Assembly (NCBI RefSeq): GCF_002278075.1
Contig: NZ_CP022989.1
Span: 620,001 to 684,000 of the forward strand
DNA length: 64,000 nucleotides
From: Paraburkholderia aromaticivorans
Lineage (GTDB): Bacteria; Pseudomonadota; Gammaproteobacteria; Burkholderiales; Burkholderiaceae
Direction: 5' to 3'
The position numbers and the translations under genes were made by a program. Of this stretch, positions 53,130-61,608 are shown in pieces. The first letter of the stretch is position 1, and each line of letters starts with the position of its first letter. The notes below the pieces were generated by a model. The model worked only from the letters and a program-made list of their open reading frames with translations. It was not told the DNA's origin and did not search any database.

Positions 53130-53969
53130 TTGAACGAACTGGAAACAGCCGGGCAACCGGGCGCGGTGGAGCGCCAGGTGCGCCGGCATCGCGGCGAGGT
53201 GGTCGAAACCGTCACCGACCACGTCGGCCAGGAATGGCCGGTCGCACTCGTCTTCAACGGTATTTCGCACGCGGTGATGATGTGCACGCCGCGCGATCTG
53301 GAAGCGTTCGCGGTCGGATTCGCCATTTCCGAAGGGATCGTGGCGCGCGGCAGCGACATTCAGGACATCGAGGTCGAGTTGCACGACGACGGCGAATTGC
53401 CGCACGCCGAAGTGCAGCTCCAGGTCGTGCAGCAGGCGTTCGTCGCGCTGAAGGAAAAGCGCCGCGCGCTCGCCGGGCGCACCGGTTGCGGCGTGTGCGG
53501 GATCGAAAGCATCGATCTGCTGGATCTGGAGCCCGAGCGTGTGCCGGACACCGGTTTCCTGCAACGGCTCGCGCCGGACGCGATCGCGCGCGCCGCGCGG
53601 GAATTGCCCGGGCACCAGGCGTTGACGCGGCTGACCGGCGGCCTGCACGCCGCCGCATGGTGCGACGCGGCAGGCGCGATCCGCTACGCGTTCGAGGACG
53701 TGGGCCGCCACAACGCGCTCGACAAGCTGATCGGCCGGCTCGTGCTCGATCGCGTGGATACCAAAGAGGGCTTCGTGTTTCTGTCGAGCCGCGCCAGCTA
53801 CGAGTTGGTGCGCAAGGCCGCGCGGGTCGGCGTGCCGATGGTCGCCACGATCTCGGCGCCGTCGTCGCTGGCCATTGCGATTGCCCGCAAGGCGGGCGTG
53901 CGGCTGGTGAGCTTCTGCCGCGAAAAGAGCTACGTCGACTACGACACGTTGCAGCCGGCGCAGCCTTGA
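53130..53969 (+). CDS. fdhD: Formate dehydrogenase accessory sulfurtransferase FdhD
   Basis: FdhD passes sulfur from IscS to the molybdenum (bis-MGD) cofactor so that formate dehydrogenase becomes active. The 279 residues include the catalytic CxxC in RTGCGVCGIESI (residues about 120-126), AFAVGFAISEGIV and FEDVGRHNALDKLIG, all family hallmarks. The start is TTG at 53130, supported by AGGAG about 9 bases upstream; no in-frame ATG fits better. No formate dehydrogenase gene is in the window, so its client lies elsewhere. Confidence 0.94.
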   Translation: MNELETAGQPGAVERQVRRHRGEVVETVTDHVGQEWPVALVFNGISHAVMMCTPRDLEAFAVGFAISEGIVARGSDIQDIEVELHDDGELPHAEVQLQVVQQAFVALKEKRRALAGRTGCGVCGIESIDLLDLEPERVPDTGFLQRLAPDAIARAARELPGHQALTRLTGGLHAAAWCDAAGAIRYAFEDVGRHNALDKLIGRLVLDRVDTKEGFVFLSSRASYELVRKAARVGVPMVATISAPSSLAIAIARKAGVRLVSFCREKSYVDYDTLQPAQP

Positions 53970-53993
53970 GCGGCTGGGCGCCTGAACACCTGA

Positions 53994-54014
53994 GCGCCTG
54001 ATGCGCTCAGGCGC
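53994..54014. terminator. Hairpin between convergent fdhD and enoyl-CoA hydratase genes
   Basis: GCGCCTGA (53994-54001) and TCAGGCGC (54007-54014) form an 8-base stem with a 5-base loop in the 50-base convergent gap. There is no T-run, so it is at best a weak or Rho-assisted terminator. Confidence 0.4.
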
Positions 54015-54019
54015 GGCGC

Positions 54020-54784
54020 TCAGTCGAACTGCCGGAAGTCCGGCTTGCGCTTCTCGAAGAACGCTTTGAACGCCTCGCGTGCTTCGGGCGCGAGCAGCAT
54101 CTTGCCGAAATGCACGGCTTCTTCCGACATCTGCGTCTGCAGTTCCTGGTGGCTCGCGCGCTTCATCAAGCTCTTCGTCACACGCAGCGACGAGGCCGGC
54201 AGCGCAGCCAGCTTCGCAGCTTGCGAAGCGGCGAACCCATCGACTTCGGCAGCCGGCAGCACGCGATTCACGAAGCCCATGCGGTGCGCCTCGGCGGCGT
54301 CGAACGCTTCGCCCAGCAGCAATTTCTCCGCCGCCGCCTGGTAGCCGCCCACACGCTGCAACAGCAGACTCGAGGCCGCTTCCGGGCACAGGCCGAGCTG
54401 CGCGAAAGGCAGCGAGAAGCTTGCCGTGTCGGCTGCGTAGACCAGATCGCAATGCAACAGCAGGGTCGTGCCGATGCCCACCGCCGGGCCCGCCACCGAC
54501 GCCACCACCGGTTTCTCCGCCGAACTGATCGCGCGCAGGAACTGGAACACCGGCGCGTTTTCGCCCATCGGCGGCGCCTTCATGAAATCTTCGAGATCGT
54601 TGCCGGCGCTGAAAATGCCCGCGCTGCCGCGGATCAGGATGGCGCGCACCGCGGCGTCGCCTTGCGCTTCGACCAGCGCATCGGCCGTCGTCTGGTACAT
54701 CGCGGCCGTGATCGCGTTTTTCTTGTCGGGCCGGTTGAAGGCAATCGTCAGCACGCCGTCGGCGCGCTCGACCAGAATATCCAT
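54020..54784 (-). CDS. Enoyl-CoA hydratase/isomerase family protein
   Basis: A 254-residue crotonase-fold enzyme that acts on enoyl-CoA in the cytoplasm. The oxyanion-hole segments are IFSAGNDLEDFM and PAVGIGTTLLLHCDLVYA, and a Glu typical of hydratases/isomerases is seen near FAQLGLCPEAASSLLL. The pattern of one retained Glu resembles the isomerase/PaaG-like subgroup. The start at 54784 (MDILVERADG) has GGAG 8 bases upstream; an ATG two codons earlier is too close to it. A strong terminator separates it from the thiolase gene, so it may have its own promoter. Confidence 0.9.
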   Translation of the reverse strand: MDILVERADGVLTIAFNRPDKKNAITAAMYQTTADALVEAQGDAAVRAILIRGSAGIFSAGNDLEDFMKAPPMGENAPVFQFLRAISSAEKPVVASVAGPAVGIGTTLLLHCDLVYAADTASFSLPFAQLGLCPEAASSLLLQRVGGYQAAAEKLLLGEAFDAAEAHRMGFVNRVLPAAEVDGFAASQAAKLAALPASSLRVTKSLMKRASHQELQTQMSEEAVHFGKMLLAPEAREAFKAFFEKRKPDFRQFD

Positions 54785-54814
54785 CGTCATCTCCTCGTAC
54801 TCCTGCTCAGAATG

Positions 54815-54852
54815 TAAAAACGGTCCGCAAGCCGGATGGCCTGCGAACCGTT
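54815..54852 (-). terminator. Terminator after the thiolase gene
   Basis: On the minus strand AACGGTTCGCAGGCC pairs with GGCTTGCGGACCGTT over 15 positions (two of them G-U) around a 4-base loop, followed by TTTTT. It lies 81 bases after the thiolase stop and 31 bases before the enoyl-CoA hydratase start. Confidence 0.88.
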
Positions 54853-54932
54853 GCGCGGTTCTTAACGGGTCGCCCCGGAGCTTGCCGCGAGAACCCAAGC
54901 GAACATCGGGGTGAACGCCGGAATGATCAAGC

Positions 54933-56132
54933 TCACAGGCGCTCGATGATGCCCGCTGCGCCCATGCCCGTGCCGACGCACATCGTGACCATGCCGTATT
55001 TGTAGTTACGGCGGCGCAAACCATGCACCACGGTCGACGCACGAATCGCGCCCGTCGCGCCCAGCGGGTGGCCGAGGGCGATCGCGCCGCCGAGCGGGTT
55101 GATCTTCGAAGGATCGAGCCCGAGGTCCTGAATCACCGCCAGCGATTGCGCGGCGAACGCTTCGTTCAGCTCGATCCAGTCCAGGTCGTCGATCTTCAGG
55201 CCCGCGGCCTTCAGAGCGGCCGGAATCGCTTCCTTCGGGCCGATGCCCATGATCTCCGGCGGCACGCCGCGCACGGCGAAGCTGACGAAGCGCGCGAGCG
55301 GCGTCAGGTTGAATTCCTTCAGCGTCTTTTCCGACACCACGATCAGCGCGCCCGCGCCGTCCGAAGTCTGCGAGCTGTTGCCCGCCGTCACCGAACCCTT
55401 GTTGGCGAACACCGCGCGCAATTTGGCCAGACCTTCGAGCGACGTTTCCGCGCGCGGACCTTCGTCGAGCGACACTTCACGGGTCTTCACGCGGACTTCG
55501 CCGGTGGCGAGATCGGGAAAGCGCTCGGTGATCGTGTAGGCGGCGATTTCGTCCTTGAACTCGCCGGCCTGCTGCGCGGCGATGGCGCGGCGGTGCGATT
55601 CGACCGAGAAAGCGTCCTGCGCTTCGCGGCTGATTTTCCAGCGCTCGGCCACCTTCTCTGCCGTCAGGCCCATGCCGTAGGCAATGCCGATGTCTTCATT
55701 GCGGTCGAAGATATGCGGCGACATGGACGGCTTGTTGCCCATCATCGGCACCATGCTCATCGATTCGCAGCCGCCCGCGATCATCGCGTCCGACTCGCCG
55801 ACGCGGATGCGGTCGGCGGCCATGGCGAGCGCGGTCAGGCCGGACGCGCAGAAGCGGTTCACCGTCACGCCGCCGACGGTATTCGGCAGGCCGGCCAGCA
55901 GCGCGCCCATGCGCGCCACGTTCAGGCCTTGTTCCGCTTCCGGAATCGCGCAGCCGATGATCGCGTCTTCGATCACCTTGGTGTCGAGGCCGGGCACTTG
56001 CGCCACGGCCGATTTGATCGCGTGCACCAGCAGTTCGTCCGGACGCGTGTTCTTGAACATGCCGCGCGGCGCCTTGCCGATCGGCGTGCGGCTCGCGGCG
56101 ACGATGTATGCGTCTTGCAGTTGCTTTGCCAT
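54933..56132 (-). CDS. Acetyl-CoA C-acyltransferase (thiolase, FadA-type)
   Basis: The 399-residue 3-ketoacyl-CoA thiolase that completes each beta-oxidation cycle. The nucleophilic Cys is in TVNRFCASGLTALAMA (residues about 85-100), the catalytic His in GGAIALGHPLGATGA and the second Cys in MVTMCVGTGMGAAGI. The start at 56132 (MAKQLQDAYIVAASRTP) has GGGAG upstream, 20 bases after the FadN-type gene. It is the third gene of the acyl-CoA dehydrogenase-FadN-thiolase operon. Confidence 0.95.
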   Translation of the reverse strand: MAKQLQDAYIVAASRTPIGKAPRGMFKNTRPDELLVHAIKSAVAQVPGLDTKVIEDAIIGCAIPEAEQGLNVARMGALLAGLPNTVGGVTVNRFCASGLTALAMAADRIRVGESDAMIAGGCESMSMVPMMGNKPSMSPHIFDRNEDIGIAYGMGLTAEKVAERWKISREAQDAFSVESHRRAIAAQQAGEFKDEIAAYTITERFPDLATGEVRVKTREVSLDEGPRAETSLEGLAKLRAVFANKGSVTAGNSSQTSDGAGALIVVSEKTLKEFNLTPLARFVSFAVRGVPPEIMGIGPKEAIPAALKAAGLKIDDLDWIELNEAFAAQSLAVIQDLGLDPSKINPLGGAIALGHPLGATGAIRASTVVHGLRRRNYKYGMVTMCVGTGMGAAGIIERL

Positions 56133-56152
56133 TTGGAAATCTCCCTCGTCGC

Positions 56153-58588
56153 TTAGTTGCGCACCGGCTTGCCGGTTTGCAGCATGCCCATGATCCGTTC
56201 CTGCGTCTTTTGCGTGCCGAGCAGATCGACGAACGCGCGACGCTCGAGTTGCAGCAGCCATTCTTCGTCGACCAGACTGCCCGCTTCCACGTCGCCGCCG
56301 CACACCGCTTCCGCGATGCGGCTCGCAATCAGGAAATCGTGCTCGCTGATGAAACGGCCATCACGCATGTTGACGAGCGACGCCTTGATGGTCGCGATCG
56401 CCGAACGCCCGGCCACCGGCACTTGCGTGACCCGCAGCGGCGGACGGTAACCCGCCGCCGACAATGCGCGCGCTTCCTTCTTCGCGACGTCGAGCAGTTC
56501 GAACACGTTGAAGACGATCGTATCGGACGGCTTCAGGTAGCCCATTGCGCGGGCGTCGAGCGCGGAGGCCGAGACCTTGGCCATCGCCGCGTTTTCGAAC
56601 GACTTCTGCACGAACTTCAGCAGGTCGTTGGTCGCGCCGACTTGCGTCGCCGCTTCCGCCGCGCGCAGCGCCGCTTCCTTCAGGCCGCCGCCCGCGGGCA
56701 CGAGACCCACGCCGACTTCCACCAGGCCCATATAGCTTTCGATATGCGCGACCCGCTTCGCGCTATGCAGCGCGAGCTCGCAACCGCCGCCGAGCGCGAT
56801 GCCCGACACGGCCGAGATCACCGGCACGCTGGCGTACTTCACGCGCAGCATGCCTTGCTGGAATTTCTTCACGAACGGCTCGATGCCCTTTGCGCCGCCC
56901 ATCATGAAGGCCGGCATCGCTTCTTCGAGGTTGGCGCCAGCGGAGAACGGGCCGCCCGGCGTGCCGAGTTTCAGCGACGTCGGCTGCCACACCACCAGCC
57001 CCTTGTAGTCCTTTTCGGCCAGCTCGATCGCCTGCGTCAGACCGTCGATCACCGACGGTCCGATCGTGTTCATCTTGCTCTTGAACGACACGATCAGCAC
57101 GTCGTTCTCGCCCGCGCGATCGTCGACCCAGGCGCGCACGGCGTCGGTTTCGAACAGCGTCTTGCCGTAGGTTTTCGGATCAGCCGTGGTTTCGCCGACC
57201 AGCGGTGCACGGAACACCTGCTTGTCGTACACCGACAGCGACGAGCGCGGCACGAACGTCTTCGAAGCAGGCGACCACGAACCTTCGTCGGTATGCACGC
57301 CGCCCTTCTCGGCCACCGGACCTTCCAGCACCCACGACGGCAGCGGCACGTTCGAGAGCGCCTTGCCGGCCGCGATATCTTCCTGCACCCACTCGGCGAC
57401 CTGCTTCCAGCCGGCCGTCTGCCAGCCTTCGAACGGACCTTCGTTCCAGCCGAAGCCCCAGCGGATCGCCAGATCGACGTCGCGCGCGTTGTCGGCGATC
57501 GACTCCAGATGCACGCCGATGTAGTGATACACGTCGCGGAAAATCGCCCACAGGAACTGCGCCTGCGGATGCTCGGATTCGCGCAGCAGCTTCAGGCGCT
57601 CCGCCGGCGGGCGCTTCAGAATGCGGCCGACCAGTTCGTCCGCCTTCGCGCCGCCGTCCACGTACTCGCCCGTCTTTGCGTCGAGCACCTTGATCGCCTT
57701 GCCTTCTTTCTTGTAGAAGCCGCCGCCGGTCTTCTGACCCAGCGCGCCCTTCTTCACCAGCTCGGCCAGCACGGCAGGCGTTTCGTAGACCGGATAGAAC
57801 GGGTCGTCTTTCAGCGTGTCCTGCATCGTCTTGATGACGTGCGCCATCGTATCGAGACCGACCACATCCGCGGTACGGAACGTGGCCGACTTCGCACGGC
57901 CGAGACGCGCGCCGGTCAGGTCGTCCACTTCGTCGAAACGCAGGCCGAATTTCGCGGCTTCGGTCACGACGGCGAGAATCGAGAAAATCCCGACGCGATT
58001 GGCGATGAAGTTCGGCGTGTCTTTCGCGCGCACGACGCCCTTGCCGACTACGCTGGTCAGGAACGACTCGAGTTGGTCGAGGATTTCCGGGCGCGTGGTC
58101 GCGGTCGGGATCAGTTCGACCAGATGCATGTAGCGCGGCGGATTGAAGAAGTGCACGCCGCAAAAGCGCGCCTTCAGTTCATCCGAAAAACCTTCCGACA
58201 AGGCGGTGATCGACAGCCCCGACGTGTTGGTCGCGAAGATCGCGTTCGGCGCGAGATGCGGCGCCACCTTCTTGTACAGGTCGTGCTTCCAGTCCATGCG
58301 CTCGGCGATTGCTTCGATCACGAGGTCGCATTCGGCGAGCTTCTCGATGTCGTCGTCGTAGTTCGCGGGCTGGATGTATTGCGCGTCGTCCTTCACGCCG
58401 AACGGCGCGGGCGACAGCTTCTTCAGATTCTCGATCGCCTTCAGCGCGATCGCGTTCTTCGGGCCTTCTTTGGCAGGCAGATCGAACAGCAGCACAGGCA
58501 CCTTGGCGTTGATCAGGTGCGCGGCGATCTGCGCGCCCATCACGCCGGCGCCGAGCACGGCCACCTTGCGAATGATCAGATTGCTCAC
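56153..58588 (-). CDS. 3-hydroxyacyl-CoA dehydrogenase / enoyl-CoA hydratase (FadN-type)
   Basis: An 811-residue bifunctional beta-oxidation enzyme. The NAD-binding dehydrogenase is N-terminal (KVAVLGAGVMGAQIAAHLIN; catalytic His/Glu region CGVHFFNPPRYMHLVELI). The crotonase-like hydratase part is C-terminal (PFSAGANLEEAM, then GIALGGGCELALHSAK). This order is the reverse of E. coli FadB and matches the FadN/FadB2 type. The GTG start at 58588 is supported by GGAGGAACGAC just upstream; a further 26 codons in frame are basic and unlikely. It lies between the acyl-CoA dehydrogenase and thiolase genes. Confidence 0.94.
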   Translation of the reverse strand: MSNLIIRKVAVLGAGVMGAQIAAHLINAKVPVLLFDLPAKEGPKNAIALKAIENLKKLSPAPFGVKDDAQYIQPANYDDDIEKLAECDLVIEAIAERMDWKHDLYKKVAPHLAPNAIFATNTSGLSITALSEGFSDELKARFCGVHFFNPPRYMHLVELIPTATTRPEILDQLESFLTSVVGKGVVRAKDTPNFIANRVGIFSILAVVTEAAKFGLRFDEVDDLTGARLGRAKSATFRTADVVGLDTMAHVIKTMQDTLKDDPFYPVYETPAVLAELVKKGALGQKTGGGFYKKEGKAIKVLDAKTGEYVDGGAKADELVGRILKRPPAERLKLLRESEHPQAQFLWAIFRDVYHYIGVHLESIADNARDVDLAIRWGFGWNEGPFEGWQTAGWKQVAEWVQEDIAAGKALSNVPLPSWVLEGPVAEKGGVHTDEGSWSPASKTFVPRSSLSVYDKQVFRAPLVGETTADPKTYGKTLFETDAVRAWVDDRAGENDVLIVSFKSKMNTIGPSVIDGLTQAIELAEKDYKGLVVWQPTSLKLGTPGGPFSAGANLEEAMPAFMMGGAKGIEPFVKKFQQGMLRVKYASVPVISAVSGIALGGGCELALHSAKRVAHIESYMGLVEVGVGLVPAGGGLKEAALRAAEAATQVGATNDLLKFVQKSFENAAMAKVSASALDARAMGYLKPSDTIVFNVFELLDVAKKEARALSAAGYRPPLRVTQVPVAGRSAIATIKASLVNMRDGRFISEHDFLIASRIAEAVCGGDVEAGSLVDEEWLLQLERRAFVDLLGTQKTQERIMGMLQTGKPVRN

Positions 58589-58702
58589 GTCGTTCCTCCG
58601 GGGAGTTATGCGAGGTCGCGAAGCCTGGTTGGACGCTTCGCGATAAATGGCTGACGCAGGCGCCACGCGTTGTCGAGCGCGTGGCGCCTGCCGCGATGTG
58701 GC

Positions 58703-60490
58703 TTAGAACAGTGCTTCGTCGACTTCCATCATCGACTTCGAGCCGGCGCGGGCCTGACGGATCGTCATGGCCGTTTCCGGCAGCAGCTTCGCGAAGTAAA
58801 AGCGTGCCGTGGCGAGCTTCGCCTTGTAGAACGGGTCGCCCGACGCTTCCTTGTCGAGCGCGATGCGTGCCATGCGCGCCCAGAAGTACGAGAACACCAG
58901 ATGGCCCACGGTGCGCAGATACGGCACGGCGGCGGCGCCGACCTCGTCCGGGTTCTGCATCGCCTTCATGCCGATTTCCATCGTCAGCTTCTGCACCTTT
59001 TCGCCGATGTCCGCGAGCGGGTTGATGAACTCCTGCATCTCGGGCTTCACGCCTTCCGCTTCGACGAATTCGGACACCAGCTTGCCGAACTTCTTCATCT
59101 TCGCGCCCATGTCGCCGAGGATCTTGCGGCCGAGCAGGTCGAGCGCCTGGATCGCGTTGGTGCCTTCGTAGATCATGTTGATGCGCGCGTCGCGCACGTA
59201 CTGCTCCATGCCCCACTCGGCGATGAAGCCGTGGCCGCCGTAGATCTGCATGGCGTGGTTGGTGCTCTCGAACGCGTTGTCCGACAGGAACGCTTTCAGG
59301 ATCGGCGTGAGCAGCGCGACGAGGTCGGCGGCTTCCTTGCGCACCGCTTCGTCAGCGTGCGACAGTTCCTTGTCGATATGCAGCGCCGACCAGTATGAGA
59401 AAGCGCGAGCGCCTTCGGCGTAGGCCTTCTGCGTGAGCAGCATGCGGCGCACGTCCGGGTGCACGATGATCGGATCGGCCGCCTTTTCCGGCGCCTTCGG
59501 GCCGGTCAGCGAACGCATCTGCAGACGCTCCTTCGCGTACACCAGCGAGTTCTGATAGCCGACTTCGGTCAGGCCCAGGCTCTGCATGCCGACGCCCAGA
59601 CGCGCGGCGTTCATCATCACGAACATCGCGTTCAAGCCCTTGTTCGGCTCGCCGACCAGCCAACCCTTGGCGTTGTCGAGATTGATCACGCAGGTCGCGT
59701 TGCCGTGAATGCCCATCTTGTGTTCGATCGAACCGCACTTCACGCCGTTGCGCTCGCCCGGCTCGCCCGCCTCGTTCGGCACGAACTTCGGCACGATGAA
59801 AAGCGAAATGCCCTTGGTGCCCTTGGGCGCATCCGGCAGACGCGCGAGCACCAGGTGAACGATGTTCTCCGCGAGATCGTGTTCGCCGCTGGAGATGAAA
59901 ATCTTCGTGCCGCTGATCGCGTACGAGCCGTCGCTGTTCGGCTCGGCCTTGGTGCGCAGAATGCCGAGGTCCGTGCCGCAATGCGGCTCGGTCAGACACA
60001 TCGTGCCGGTCCAGACGCCCGCCACCAGCTTCGGCAGATAGCGCTGCTGCAACTCCGGCGTGCCGTGCGCGTGCAGACATTCGTACGCGCCGTGCGAGAG
60101 GCCCGGATACATGGTCCACGCCTGATTCGCCGAGTTCAGCATTTCGTACAGCGCGTTGTTGACGAACGCAGGCAGCCCCTGGCCGCCGTACTCCGGATCG
60201 CAGCCCAGTGCGGGCCAGCCTGCTTCGACATATTGCGCGTAGGCTTCCTTGAAGCCCTTCGGGGTGGTCACGACGCCGTCTCCAACGTACGTGCAGCCTT
60301 CCTGATCGCCGCTGTGGTTGAGCGGGAACAATACTTCGGAGCAGAACTTGCCGGCTTCTTCCAGGACCGCGTTGATCGTGTCGGCATCGAGATCCGCGTG
60401 CTTCGGCATCTGCTTGATTTCGGCTTCGACGTTAAGCAGTTCGTGCAACACGAATTGCATGTCGCGCAGCGGCGCGGCGTACTGTCCCAT
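58703..60490 (-). CDS. Acyl-CoA dehydrogenase (FadE-like, about 600 residues)
   Basis: A 595-residue flavoenzyme that introduces the trans-2 double bond into acyl-CoA. It has the long form with an N-terminal extension and an extra C-terminal domain. The FAD/substrate motifs are TGTMCLTEPHCGTDLG (residues about 155-170) and ISGTKIFISSGEHDLAEN. The catalytic-base region is NMIYEGTNAIQALDLLG, with Glu in YEGT. The start at 60490 (MGQYAAPLRD) is favoured by GGGAGAGAGTC upstream over a TTG eight codons earlier. It opens the beta-oxidation operon, 100 bases after the TetR gene. Confidence 0.95.
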   Translation of the reverse strand: MGQYAAPLRDMQFVLHELLNVEAEIKQMPKHADLDADTINAVLEEAGKFCSEVLFPLNHSGDQEGCTYVGDGVVTTPKGFKEAYAQYVEAGWPALGCDPEYGGQGLPAFVNNALYEMLNSANQAWTMYPGLSHGAYECLHAHGTPELQQRYLPKLVAGVWTGTMCLTEPHCGTDLGILRTKAEPNSDGSYAISGTKIFISSGEHDLAENIVHLVLARLPDAPKGTKGISLFIVPKFVPNEAGEPGERNGVKCGSIEHKMGIHGNATCVINLDNAKGWLVGEPNKGLNAMFVMMNAARLGVGMQSLGLTEVGYQNSLVYAKERLQMRSLTGPKAPEKAADPIIVHPDVRRMLLTQKAYAEGARAFSYWSALHIDKELSHADEAVRKEAADLVALLTPILKAFLSDNAFESTNHAMQIYGGHGFIAEWGMEQYVRDARINMIYEGTNAIQALDLLGRKILGDMGAKMKKFGKLVSEFVEAEGVKPEMQEFINPLADIGEKVQKLTMEIGMKAMQNPDEVGAAAVPYLRTVGHLVFSYFWARMARIALDKEASGDPFYKAKLATARFYFAKLLPETAMTIRQARAGSKSMMEVDEALF

Positions 60491-60522
60491 GACTCTCTCT
60501 CCCAAGTTTGACAAGAAGCCAG

Positions 60523-60598
60523 GCCGTTAGCTGAGTCCGTGGATCGGAACTTTCTGCGCCGCTGAATCCGCCTGTTTGGCGGCGACGCCGCTAACGGC
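60523..60598 (-). promoter_or_regulatory. Nested inverted repeats between tetR and acyl-CoA dehydrogenase
   Basis: GCCGTTAGC (60523-60531) and GCTAACGGC (60590-60598) are perfect complements flanking 58 bases. Inside lies a smaller hairpin CCGCC-TGTTT-GGCGG (60568-60582). The outer right arm includes the TetR stop codon. The arrangement could form an attenuator or mRNA processing structure in a tetR-fadE transcript; no T-run follows. Confidence 0.35.
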
Positions 60599-61190
60599 TT
60601 TCGCTCTGATACGAAACAATCAATTTTTCCAGCGCGGCCCACGTGAGACGCACCGCATCCGGTAAATGCAGGAAGCGCGCGTCGTGATGCAGACCGAGCG
60701 TGAAGCTGTACAGTTCGAACAGCATCAGTTGCGGATCGGTGTCGGCACGCAGATGCCCTTCTTCCATTGCCTGCGAAATCGCGCGCGTGAGCGCCGCACG
60801 CCAGATCGTCACGCTCGACACCAGTTGCTCGCGCACCGGGTTATCCGCGCGGTCGTCGTATTCGACGGCGCCGCTGATGTAGATGCAACCGGTGGTGACT
60901 TCCTGAATGCGTTTCTCGATCCAGCGGGAAATCATCGCGCGCAAGCGCGGCAATCCACGAGGCTCGCGCAAACTCGGGAAAAACACCTCGTCTTCGAAAC
61001 GACGGTGATATTCGCGCACGACTTCGACCTGCAAATCCTCGCGCGACCCGAAATGCGCAAACACACCGCTTTTGCTCATCTGCATACGCTCGGCCAGCAA
61101 GCCGATCGTCAGACCTTCCAGTCCGTCGCGGCTTGCCAGATCAAGTGCTGCTTCGAGAATTGCGGCTCGCGTCTGTTCGCCTTTTCGCAT
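60591..61190 (-). CDS. TetR-family regulator of the beta-oxidation cluster (PsrA/FadR-like)
   Basis: A 199-residue TetR repressor. The HTH is in RAAILEAALDLASRDGLEGL to QMSKSGVFAHFGSREDL (residues about 8-52). The C-terminal ligand domain covers the rest and includes RWIEKRIQEVTTGCIYI. It lies directly upstream of the acyl-CoA dehydrogenase operon on the same strand. Its own promoter contains a perfect palindrome with the PsrA-type core GAAAC-N2-GTTTC. By family, the ligand would be a long-chain fatty acid or acyl-CoA; this is inferred. Confidence 0.9.
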   Translation of the reverse strand: MRKGEQTRAAILEAALDLASRDGLEGLTIGLLAERMQMSKSGVFAHFGSREDLQVEVVREYHRRFEDEVFFPSLREPRGLPRLRAMISRWIEKRIQEVTTGCIYISGAVEYDDRADNPVREQLVSSVTIWRAALTRAISQAMEEGHLRADTDPQLMLFELYSFTLGLHHDARFLHLPDAVRLTWAALEKLIVSYQSESR

Positions 61191-61275
61191 AGCTTTTTAC
61201 CGTTCTAATGTGACCGAAAGAAAATCGAACGGCCGTACTATTATTGAGTGCTGCCGTCCGCGAAACAAGGACTTT

Positions 61276-61305
61276 ATTAGAAACCGGTTTCTAACCTGGT
61301 TTCAA
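61276..61305 (-). promoter_or_regulatory. tetR promoter with overlapping palindromic operator
   Basis: On the minus strand TTGAAA (61305-61300) and TCTAAT (61281-61276) are spaced by 18 bases, a strong sigma-70 promoter. A perfect 18-base palindrome TTAGAAACCGGTTTCTAA (61277-61294) covers the -10 and much of the spacer. A second GAAACC half-site (61298-61303) lies next to it. Binding there would block the promoter, so autorepression is likely. The inner core fits the published PsrA motif (G/C)AAAC(N2-4)GTTT(G/C). Confidence 0.7.
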
Positions 61306-61608
61306 TTCTGCGGCATCCGTCAATCAGAGGAATGAGATTTTTTAGAGGCGTTTGCCTTGAGACAGGGGTTGCCTGCCAAAGTGCACGCTTCTCTGATTAG
61401 CACAGCCGGCCGACATCATGCAGCAAGTTGGCGCGAATCCAGAAGGATTTGGCGTATCACGAGTATTGGAAGAGCACTGCGGCACGGCGGATCCCATGCT
61501 GGAACGCCACCGGAACGCTCCGTGAGGTGCAAGCCTGACACGGCCTTGACGCCGTTGCGCTCGCCGCTTCAGGATCGCTTGATAGTGAGCGGGAGGCAGA
61601 GGAGCGCG
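61306..61608. other. 303-base gap between the tetR promoter and the TPR gene end
   Basis: This lies between the upstream side of the tetR promoter and the 3' end of the TPR gene. No gene, repeat or convincing terminator was seen. Confidence 0.5.

Noticed and set aside
56108..58654. 848-codon open frame on the plus strand opposite the FadN-type gene
   Set aside because: Same reason: Arg/His-rich translation, exact mirror of a conserved gene, no ribosome site or family resemblance. Similar antisense frames (for example 49409-50968 and 9762-11516) were discarded likewise.
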